Source of the DNA: Archangium sp.
GTDB lineage: Bacteria; Myxococcota; Myxococcia; Myxococcales; Myxococcaceae
Assembly (NCBI GenBank): GCA_016793525.1
Contig: JAEUJT010000389.1
Location: forward strand, 1-7,309
DNA: 7,309 nt
Reading direction: 5' to 3'
Part shown: in pieces, positions 1 to 6,763 of the stretch
Layout: every line of letters starts with the position of its first letter
Position numbering within the stretch: the stretch's first letter is position 1
Program-made: the position numbers and the translations under genes
Notes under the pieces: model-generated
The model's database searches: none
What the model saw: the letters and a program-made list of their open reading frames with translations, nothing else
Told to the model about the DNA's origin: nothing

Positions 1-282
1 CTGCTCGAAGGCCGCGTGCTCGTAGGTCGCGGCGCTGTTCACCAGCACGTCGAGCGGCCCATTGATGCGATTCGCCAACTCGCGCGGGCCGGCCTCGGAG
101 GAGAGATCAGCCAGCTCCGCCCTCGCCTGCCGCCCGAGGGCGTTGAGCTCTTTCACCACGGCCTGAGCAGCGTCAGCCGAGCGGTTGGCGTGAACCACCA
201 CGTCGAACCCAGCTCGACCGAGCGCGAGGGCGATGGCGCGCCCGACCCGAATGGCGCCTCCGGTGACGAGCGCGAGTGGCAT
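1..282 (-). CDS. SDR-family oxidoreductase, pteridine-reductase-like (N-terminal part, truncated by window)
   Basis: Only the first 94 residues are present; the C-terminal part, including the catalytic Tyr-x-x-x-Lys, lies beyond base 1. The frame begins with ATG at 282-280 (MPLALVTGG) and stays open to the edge. Seen: an N-terminal Rossmann beta strand followed by TGGAIRVG (residues 7-14), then HANRS (31-35), a DL pair near 59-60, and LVNSAATYE (80-88), which occupies the place of the usual NNAG segment. Known: classical short-chain dehydrogenases carry TGxxxGxG, whereas pteridine reductases (PTR1, FolM) carry TGxxxRxG with a nearby Arg-Ser that favours NADPH; this protein has both. Inference: an NADPH-dependent cytosolic reductase, possibly of dihydropterin or dihydrofolate, but other SDR substrates are possible. 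There is no clear Shine-Dalgarno directly before the ATG; the start is chosen because the Rossmann motif begins at the expected distance from it. It diverges from rarA. Confidence 0.85.
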   Translation of the reverse strand, partial: MPLALVTGGAIRVGRAIALALGRAGFDVVVHANRSADAAQAVVKELNALGRQARAELADLSSEAGPRELANRINGPLDVLVNSAATYEHAAFEQ

Positions 283-376
283 GCGCCAGACGTAGCACCA
301 CTCCGGCCCGGTCGCTCCCGCCACCCGGACGAACGGCGCTACACGGGCGATTCCATCTTCGGGTACGTACCTGGGA
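283..376. other. Divergent intergenic region between the SDR gene and rarA
   Basis: This 94-base gap must hold the 5' ends of both neighbours. I see no convincing -35/-10 pair and no GG-N10-GC sigma54 motif on either strand. The only obvious structure is a 10-base perfect palindrome, GGTACGTACC (362-371), just before the rarA start codon. A weak GGGA abuts the rarA ATG rather than being properly spaced, so initiation there may rely little on Shine-Dalgarno pairing. Confidence 0.4.
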
Positions 377-1705
377 ATGGATCTCTTCGATCGCGCCGCC
401 CAAAACGAAGCCGCCTCGGTGGCGCCGCTCGCCGAGCGCATGCGCCCCCTCACCCTCGACGAATACGTCGGGCAGGAGCACCTCACCGGCCCCGGCAAGC
501 TCTTGCGCAGGGCCATCGAGTCCGATCAAGTTCCGTCGCTGATCTTCTGGGGGCCGCCGGGCACGGGGAAAACCACGCTCGCGCGCATCATCGCGAACGC
601 CACCGGCTCGCACTTCGAGGCCGTGTCTGCGGTGATGTCGGGCGTGAAGGAGCTGCGCGAGGCGATCGCCGCCGCCACCGACCGCTGGAAAATGCACCGC
701 AAGCGCACCCTGCTCTTCGTCGACGAGATCCACCGGTTCAACAAGGCGCAGCAAGACGCGCTGTTGCCGCACGTCGAGAAAGGCACGGTGACGCTGCTCG
801 GCGCCACGACTGAAAACCCATCGTTCGAGGTGAACGCCGCGCTCCTCTCTCGAATGAGGGTAGTGACGCTCCGCGGGCTGGAGGAAGACGAGACGCAGCT
901 GGTGCTCACCCGCGCGCTCACTGATCCACGCGGGTACGGCGGCACGCTGGCCATCGACGACGACGCGCTCGCGTTCATCGCCAACGCCTCGTCTGGAGAC
1001 GCCCGGCGCGCGCTCACCTCACTCGAGGTCGCCGCCCAGCACGCCGGCGCTGGCCGAGTCACCCGCCAAGCCGCCGAGGAGGCGATGCAGCACCGCGCGC
1101 TCCTCTACGACAAGGGCGGCGAGGAGCACTACAACGTGGTCTCCGCGTTCATCAAGTCGATGCGCGGCTCCGACCCCGACGGCGCCGTGTACTGGATGGC
1201 GCGCATGGTCGAGGCCGGTGAAGACCCGCGCTTCATCGTGCGCCGCATGGTGATCTTCGCCAGCGAAGACGTGGGCAACGCCGACCCGCGCGCGCTCCAC
1301 GTCGCCGTCTCCGCGCTGCACGCCGTGGAGCTGATGGGCTTTCCCGAGGGCGTGCTCCCGCTCACGCAGGCGGTGACGTACCTGGCGATGGCGCCCAAAT
1401 CGAACACCGCGGTGACGACCTACGGCAAGGCGAAGCAGGCGATCGACGCGCACGGGCCGCTGCCGGTGCCGATGCACCTGCGCAACGCGAGCAGCAAGCT
1501 GATGAAGTCGCTCGGCTACGGGCGCGGGTACCGGTACCCGCACGACTTCGAGGGGCGCTACGTGGTCGAGACCTACCTGCCCGACGCGCTGCGCGGCTCA
1601 CGGTTCTTCGAGCCCAGCGAGAGCGGAGAAGAAGCGCAACACCGCGCGCGGCTGGCCGAGCTGAGAGCGCAGACGGCGCCGACGGAGCCCGGCGCCGACG
1701 GGTAG
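377..1705 (+). CDS. rarA: Replication-associated recombination protein A (AAA+ ATPase RarA/MgsA)
   Basis: Complete 442-residue protein, close to the roughly 447 residues of E. coli RarA. Known role: a homotetrameric DNA-dependent ATPase related to the clamp loader and to eukaryotic WRNIP1/Mgs1, acting at stalled replication forks and single-strand DNA ends with SSB. Seen: the N-terminal LAERMRPLTLDEYVGQEHL block (18-36), Walker A GPPGTGKT (59-66), Walker B LLFVDEIH (112-119) followed by RFNKAQQD, sensor 1 GATTENPS (142-149), an arginine-finger region LLSRMR (156-161), sensor 2 GDARRAL (207-213), and the RarA-specific C-terminal oligomerisation region with YDKGGEEHYN (244-253), EAGEDPRFIVRRM (279-291) and ASEDVGNADP (295-304). 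The Ala/Glu/Pro-rich tail after about residue 413 is poorly conserved. ATG at 377 is chosen because the conserved block follows it at the family's usual distance. It converges on the response-regulator gene with a 5-base gap. No catalytic residue appears to be missing. Confidence 0.97.
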   Translation: MDLFDRAAQNEAASVAPLAERMRPLTLDEYVGQEHLTGPGKLLRRAIESDQVPSLIFWGPPGTGKTTLARIIANATGSHFEAVSAVMSGVKELREAIAAATDRWKMHRKRTLLFVDEIHRFNKAQQDALLPHVEKGTVTLLGATTENPSFEVNAALLSRMRVVTLRGLEEDETQLVLTRALTDPRGYGGTLAIDDDALAFIANASSGDARRALTSLEVAAQHAGAGRVTRQAAEEAMQHRALLYDKGGEEHYNVVSAFIKSMRGSDPDGAVYWMARMVEAGEDPRFIVRRMVIFASEDVGNADPRALHVAVSALHAVELMGFPEGVLPLTQAVTYLAMAPKSNTAVTTYGKAKQAIDAHGPLPVPMHLRNASSKLMKSLGYGRGYRYPHDFEGRYVVETYLPDALRGSRFFEPSESGEEAQHRARLAELRAQTAPTEPGADG

Positions 1706-1710
1706 CCGCT
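1706..1710. other. Five-base tail-to-tail junction between rarA and the regulator gene
   Basis: The rarA stop (TAG, 1703-1705) and the regulator stop (TAA on the minus strand, 1713-1711) face each other across five bases. There is no room for a separate intrinsic terminator, and neither 3' end shows a strong GC stem followed by a T run. Inside the last rarA codons GGCGCCGACGG occurs twice (1675-1685 and 1691-1701). The two GGCGCC cores could pair as a 6-base stem with a 10-base loop, but no T tract follows. Transcripts from the two sides may therefore overlap. Confidence 0.5.
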
Positions 1711-3212
<1,502 letters not shown>

Positions 3213-3216
<4 letters not shown>

Positions 3217-4757
3217 GTGCTGTCCCCTCCCGGTTGAACTGGAATCATGACCGTGAACGTGCTGCCCGCGCCCACCTTCGACTCGACGTCGAAGTGCCCG
3301 CCGTGGTCTTCGACGATGCGGTAGGCGATTGAGAGACCGAGCCCCGTGCCTTCACCGGGCGGCTTGGTCGTGAAGTGCGGCTCGAAGATGCGGGTGAGGT
3401 TCTCTTGTGGAATGCCGCAGCCGGCGTCAGTCACGCGCACGAAGCAGTGGGCGTCGCGCAGGCCGGTCTCGGCGAAGATCGTGCCTTCTGCGCTGGGCGT
3501 GGCCTGCAGCGCGTTCTGGAACAGGTTGAGCACCACCTGGCCCAGCTGCGTCGGGTCGCCGTACACCTGAGGCAGACCGGCCGCGAGCTTCAGCTCGAGC
3601 TTGGCCTTGGGGTACTTCTTGATCTGCGCGCGAAACAACACCGCTGCGTCTTCGACGCACTTCGACAGGTCGAACAGGCGCCGGTCCTCCACCTTGGAAC
3701 GGCGGCTGAACTGCAGCAGGCTGGCGACGATGCGCTTGCACCGCAGCGCGCTCTCTTCAATCAGATCGAGCGACTCGAGATCTGAAGAGGTGCGGCCGGG
3801 GTCGCGCTTCATCAGCTGCGAGAACGCCAGAATGCCGCCGAGCGGGTTGTTGATCTCGTGCGCGACGCCGCCGGCCAGATTGCCGATGGCGATCATCTTC
3901 TCGTTCTCGACCAGGCGGCGGGTCACGGCGCGCTCGTCGGTCACGTCGCGGTAGCTGCACACCGCCACGGGCTCGTCGTCCATCGGGTAGAGGCTGGCCA
4001 CGAAGATGCGCTCGGCGTGGGTGATCTCGAGCGTCTTCGGCTCGCGCAGCTCTGGGCCGATCGCGCACCCCACACACTTCTCGCTGCGCCCGAAGAGGAA
4101 CTCGTGGCACTTCAGGCGCTCGCCGACGATGGCGTTGGAGTGACCGCTCACCCGCCCCGCCGCCAAGTTGGCGCGCCGCACCACCAGGTCGTCGGTTTGA
4201 ATCACCGCCAGTGGGTGATCGATGGTGTCGAAGCTCAGCTCCCAGTCGCGCTTGGCCCGCGAGAGCATCAACGTGCGCTGCTTCACGCGCTCCTCGAGCT
4301 CGGCGTTGAGCTGTCGCAGCTCGACGTTCTGCTCCTGCGTCAAGTTGTAGAGGCGCTCATTGTCGGTGACGAGCGCGTGCTGCTCGAACGCGCTGCGCAC
4401 CGTCAGCATCAGTTGCGCGTCGTTCCACGGCTTGGAGATGAAGCGGAACACCTCAGACCGGTTGATCGCCTCCTCGATCGCCTGCTGATCGGCCTGGCCG
4501 GTGAGCATGATGCGCTGGGTGCGCGGGGAGAGGTGCTTGACCTGCGCGAGGAACTCCACGCCGTTCATTCCCGGCATGCGAAAATCGGAGATCACCACCG
4601 CCGGGCGGAACGTCGCGAACAGCTCGAGCGCCTTGGCGCCGTCGCTCGCGACCTCGACCTCCCACTCACCGCGGCGCAGCACCCGCCGGAGCGAGCGCAA
4701 AATGTTCTCTTCATCGTCGACGAGGAGCAGTCGGCCCTTTGGCGCAGGCTCATTCAT
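3213..4757 (-). CDS. Hybrid sensor histidine kinase: receiver, coiled coil, Cys-bearing PAS, HisKA, HATPase
   Basis: Residues are numbered from ATG 4757 (514 aa). Seen: a receiver at the N-terminus (about 8-125) with D14/D15, phosphoacceptor D58 in [10 protein letters not shown]86 in LTGQAD and K109 in FRFISKPW; a charged heptad-like linker (about 130-170, [19 protein letters not shown]); a PAS domain (about 172-275) starting [12 protein letters not shown] and containing C217, C228 and C231 as [15 protein letters not shown]; a HisKA H-box [13 protein letters not shown] with H300; and a Bergerat ATPase with N-box NLFQNALQA (411-419), G1 DAGCGIP (444-450), F-box FEPHFTTK and G2 GEGTGLGL (468-475). 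No transmembrane helices, so it is cytosolic and presumably takes input through its receiver and PAS. Known: this Cys pattern recurs in PAS domains of sensor kinases; its ligand here is unknown. The likely partner is the overlapping NtrC-type gene. ATG 4775 would add six residues but would leave only about five bases of leader after the predicted sigma54 start, so 4757 is preferred; neither has a strong Shine-Dalgarno. Confidence 0.92.
3224..3231 (-). promoter_or_regulatory. Strong Shine-Dalgarno for the response regulator
   Basis: On the minus strand GGGAGGGG lies 7 bases before the regulator ATG (3216-3214), inside the last codons of the kinase. It fixes the regulator start and, together with the ATGA stop/start overlap (3216-3213), supports coupled translation of the two signalling proteins. 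Confidence 0.8.
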
Positions 4758-4790
4758 GGCGACCGCAGTTCCCATGGTGTTACGGGAAGA

Positions 4791-4806
4791 AGCAACCCAA
4801 CGGCCA
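4791..4806 (-). promoter_or_regulatory. Candidate sigma54 (-24/-12) promoter for the kinase-regulator operon
   Basis: Read on the minus strand, TGGC (4806-4803), seven bases, then TTGCT (4795-4791), giving GG and GC exactly ten bases apart as sigma54-RNA polymerase requires. This matches the consensus TGGCAC-N5-TTGC at the two core blocks. The predicted start of transcription is near 4780, about 23 bases before the preferred kinase ATG at 4757. The downstream operon encodes a sigma54 activator, which makes the site biologically coherent and suggests autoregulation. Confidence 0.7.
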
Positions 4807-4809
4807 CCC

Positions 4810-4831
4810 CATGAGTCAGACTAAACTCATG
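4810..4831. promoter_or_regulatory. Inverted repeat CATGAGT-N8-ACTCATG next to the -24 element
   Basis: Perfect 7-base arms separated by eight bases, with one arm ending four bases upstream of the TGGC block. The centre is near -40 relative to the predicted start. That is closer than usual for an NtrC-type enhancer, so a repressor or a second regulator is as likely as the activator. No transcription-factor family can be assigned from the arms. Confidence 0.45.
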
Positions 4832-4853
4832 AAAGTGCTTGTGTTTTAATTCC
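4820..4853. promoter_or_regulatory. AT-rich spacer between promoter and upstream dyads
   Basis: About two thirds A+T in an otherwise strongly GC-rich window, ending in GTGTTTTAATTCC on the plus strand. Sigma54 promoters often carry a bendable or IHF-bound segment between promoter and enhancer, and this lies at about -40 to -73 from the predicted start. I see no convincing match to the IHF consensus, so only intrinsic flexibility is suggested. Confidence 0.3.
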
Positions 4854-4858
4854 GACAC

Positions 4859-4875
4859 ACACCTTCACGAGGTGT
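4859..4875. promoter_or_regulatory. Inverted repeat ACACCT-N5-AGGTGT, candidate upstream activator site
   Basis: Perfect 6-base arms with a 5-base spacer, centred near -87 from the predicted sigma54 start. The size and distance suit a dimeric Fis-type HTH regulator such as the NtrC-family protein encoded in this operon. It could also form a weak RNA hairpin, but no T run follows on either strand. Confidence 0.4.
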
Positions 4876-4882
4876 CTTCTCG

Positions 4883-4917
4883 GACCCACCCCGGGGTCAA
4901 AAGTCCAGTTCGACCCA
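4883..4917. promoter_or_regulatory. Cluster of GACCC motifs with palindrome ACCCCGGGGT
   Basis: GACCCA occurs at 4883-4888 and 4912-4917, and an inverted copy GGGTC at 4894-4898. A perfect 10-base palindrome ACCCCGGGGT sits at 4888-4897, centred near -112 from the predicted sigma54 start. This is a second plausible enhancer-type site upstream of the kinase operon, but in GC-rich DNA short C/G palindromes also arise by chance. Confidence 0.3.
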
Positions 4918-4957
4918 GGGGTTTTGGTAGGTTTTTTCTGACAGCGACGCAGGCGAC

Positions 4958-5866
4958 TCAGACGGCCAGCAGCGAGGCCTGGTGGAGGCTGATCTTGTTC
5001 CGGCCTTCGTTTTTGGCGCGGTACAGGGCGTCATCAGCGGTCTTCACCAGCTGCTCGGGGCTGCCCACGGCCCGGCTGGGAAAGCCAGAGACGCCGAAGC
5101 TGGCGGTGATGCGGAGCGCGCGATCGCTCCCGAGCTGCAGGCGGCGTACGTCGTGGCTAATGCGCTCAGCGACGGTGAGCGCCCCGGCGAGGTGGGTGTT
5201 CGGCAGCAGCACCGCGAACTCCTCGCCGCCGTAGCGGGCCACGAAGTCGGTCTCGCGAATGGCGAGCTTCACCGCGTGGGCGATCTGCTTCAGCACGTCG
5301 TCGCCGACCTGGTGGCCGAACCGATCATTCACCGACTTGAAGTGATCGACGTCGAGCAAGATCAACCCCAGCGGGTCGTCGTAGCGCTGAGCGCGGCGGT
5401 ACTCATCGCGCAGGCGATCTTGAAACGCACGGTGGTTGGCGACTTGGGTCAACCCGTCGGTGACCGAAAGCGCGCGGAGCACCGAATTTTCATCGAGCAG
5501 CTGGGCGTTGGCGTTGAGCCGACGCCGCGCGGAGTCGATGCGCGCGAGCACCTCGTCGGTAGAGGTATCGAGCGCCACCACGTCGTCGGCGCCCTTCGCC
5601 AGCGCCTCGATTCGGCGGGCGACGTCGGCGCTGCGCACGAGCACCACCGGGCGCGTCGCGAGCGGCTGCTCGGCCAGGTGCTCGACGATGCCTCGAAAGC
5701 CTTCTCCGACGACGGGTTCGTCGACCACCACCGCCTCGAAGGTGGTGTCGATCATCGCGCTGATCGCCGTGCCCACCGTAGGCGCGGTCACCACCCGCAG
5801 GGACTCGTTCGTGACCAAATCGTCACGAACCGAGGTCACCAACAGCAGGGCCAGGGGGCGGCTCAT
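4958..5866 (-). CDS. Diguanylate cyclase (GGDEF) with degenerate N-terminal receiver
   Basis: Complete 302-residue protein that should make cyclic di-GMP from two GTP in the cytosol. Seen: an N-terminal receiver-like fold (about 1-115) with AVVVDEP around D49, but LLLVTS where an active receiver has its acidic pair, and no clear Thr/Lys switch residues; a connecting helix (about 118-132); then the GGDEF domain with SVTDGLTQVANHRAF (134-148), LLDVDHFKSVND (170-181, metal ligand D172), the active-site signature RYGGEEF (211-217), and SFGVSGFP and DDALYRAKNEGRN (278-290). The inhibitory site RETD (204-207) lies five residues before GGEEF, as in PleD, so product feedback inhibition is expected. 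The receiver is probably a phosphorylation-independent dimerisation or partner module. ATG 5866 is preferred, with AGAAGAG just upstream; a TTG at 5908 or ATG at 5905 would add 14 or 13 non-conserved residues. It is on the same strand as the kinase operon, 200 bases upstream. Confidence 0.93.
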   Translation of the reverse strand: MSRPLALLLVTSVRDDLVTNESLRVVTAPTVGTAISAMIDTTFEAVVVDEPVVGEGFRGIVEHLAEQPLATRPVVLVRSADVARRIEALAKGADDVVALDTSTDEVLARIDSARRRLNANAQLLDENSVLRALSVTDGLTQVANHRAFQDRLRDEYRRAQRYDDPLGLILLDVDHFKSVNDRFGHQVGDDVLKQIAHAVKLAIRETDFVARYGGEEFAVLLPNTHLAGALTVAERISHDVRRLQLGSDRALRITASFGVSGFPSRAVGSPEQLVKTADDALYRAKNEGRNKISLHQASLLAV

Positions 5867-5983
5867 CGCTCTTCTATGTACCCGAAGACATTGCCCCCCG
5901 ACCATCAACCTCGGTTCATTTTCTGCGTCGCTTCGCCCCCGAACTGTTTGGTCAACCGCCGGGACTGTGGTTCAACTCGACGA
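5867..5983. other. Divergent intergenic region between diguanylate cyclase and glycosyltransferase
   Basis: This 117-base gap must carry the control signals for both neighbours. A TTGACC hexamer (minus strand, within about 5948-5958) resembles a -35 element for the cyclase, but no matching -10 lies at the usual spacing. No sigma54 motif and no hairpin terminator are visible. There is no good Shine-Dalgarno before the glycosyltransferase ATG. Confidence 0.35.
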
Positions 5984-6763
5984 ATGCCTCGGCCTTCGCT
6001 CAGCCTGTTTCTGCCTGCGTGGAACGAAGAAGAGTACGTCGAGCGTGCGGTGGCGCGCGCGGCCAAGGTGCTGAGCCGCCTCACCGACGACTGGGAGCTG
6101 CTGGTCATCAACGACGCGTCGACCGATCGCACGCGAGAGCTCGCTGAGGCGATGTCGGAGAAAGAGCCGCGCATTCGCGTCATCACCCACGAGGTGAACC
6201 AGAAGTTGGGCGGCGCGATGAAAACCGGCTTCGCGTCGAGCACCAAAGACATCGTCATCTACAGCGACATGGATCTGCCGTTCGACCTCGACGAGATCGA
6301 GCGCGCGTTGCACCTGATGGCGTACCTCGAAGCCGACATGATCTGCGCGTTTCGGTTCGATCGCACGAGCGAAGGCGCCAAGCGAATCCTCTACTCCTTC
6401 GTCTACAACACGCTGATCCGTGCGCTGTTCGACGTGCACATCAAAGACGTGAACTTCAGCTTCAAGGTGGTGCACCGCCGGGTGCTCGAGGCGCTCGAGC
6501 TGAAGAGCCAGGGCAGCTTCGTCGACGCCGAGCTGGTGGTGAAGGCGCTCAAGCGCGGGTTCCGCGTGTTTCAGATGGGTGTCGACTATTTCCCCCGCAC
6601 GCGTGGGGTGTCGACGCTGGCGTCTCCGGCGGTGATCGGCACCATTTTGCGCGAGCTCGGCGGGCTGTACGACGAGGTGAAGAACCCGCGGGAACCGGTT
6701 CGCCCGGTGCGCCTGCCAGAGTCGGTGAAGCCGATCGCTCGAAAGGCCAAGACGCGCGCATGA
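5984..6763 (+). CDS. Family 2 glycosyltransferase, DPM1/ArnC-like, without membrane helices
   Basis: 259 residues. Seen: GT-A fold entry LSLFLPAWNEEEYVERAV (6-23), nucleotide-sugar binding VINDASTDRT (41-50, D44), the metal-binding acidic cluster YSDMDLPFD (93-101; D95, D97), ICAFRFDRTSEGAKR (120-134), DVNFSFKVVHRRVLE (155-169) corresponding to the D-x-GFK-x-x-R segment of DPM1-like enzymes, and GSFVDAELVVKALKRGFRVFQMGVDYFPRTRGVS (177-210). The C-terminus is short and basic. Known: the closest named families (DPM1, ArnC) move a sugar from a nucleotide donor to polyprenyl phosphate. ArnC-type enzymes have C-terminal membrane helices, which this protein lacks, so it would be a soluble or peripheral DPM1-type version. 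The acceptor is inferred. The open frame continues far upstream antisense to the cyclase, but all homology starts at ATG 5984. Its stop overlaps the next start as ATGA, tying it to the deacetylase. Confidence 0.9.
   Translation: MPRPSLSLFLPAWNEEEYVERAVARAAKVLSRLTDDWELLVINDASTDRTRELAEAMSEKEPRIRVITHEVNQKLGGAMKTGFASSTKDIVIYSDMDLPFDLDEIERALHLMAYLEADMICAFRFDRTSEGAKRILYSFVYNTLIRALFDVHIKDVNFSFKVVHRRVLEALELKSQGSFVDAELVVKALKRGFRVFQMGVDYFPRTRGVSTLASPAVIGTILRELGGLYDEVKNPREPVRPVRLPESVKPIARKAKTRA

Noticed and set aside
362..371. Palindrome GGTACGTACC just before the rarA start codon
   Set aside because: Only 10 bases, no second copy in the window and no promoter in register with it; kept as a note under the intergenic region.
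16..813. Plus-strand open frame of 265 codons spanning the SDR gene, the gap and the 5' end of rarA
   Set aside because: Arg/Pro/His-rich translation with no motifs, overlapping two real genes in other frames.
1524..1541. Perfect 18-base palindrome GCGGGTACCGGTACCCGC inside rarA
   Set aside because: It encodes the GRGYRYP stretch next to a conserved His-Asp of RarA; codon choice in GC-rich DNA explains the symmetry, and nothing around it suggests a site.
1675..1701. Direct repeat GGCGCCGACGG near the end of rarA as a terminator or attachment site
   Set aside because: Two short copies within a GC-rich coding tail, no T run and no sign of an inserted element; chance repetition of Gly/Ala/Asp/Pro codons is sufficient.
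3858..4814. Open frame of 318 codons on the plus strand opposite the histidine kinase
   Set aside because: Same antisense artefact: no recognisable motif, and it covers the kinase and runs across its sigma54-type promoter.
4889..4937. Possible plus-strand intrinsic terminator ending in the TTTTTT at 4932-4937, implying a small RNA
   Set aside because: No stable stem directly precedes the T run; the CCCCGGGG palindrome is about 35 bases away, and no plus-strand promoter or gene is visible upstream.
4982..5983. A 334-codon upstream extension of the glycosyltransferase frame
   Set aside because: It lies antisense to the diguanylate cyclase, has no family resemblance, and the glycosyltransferase fold begins just after ATG 5984.
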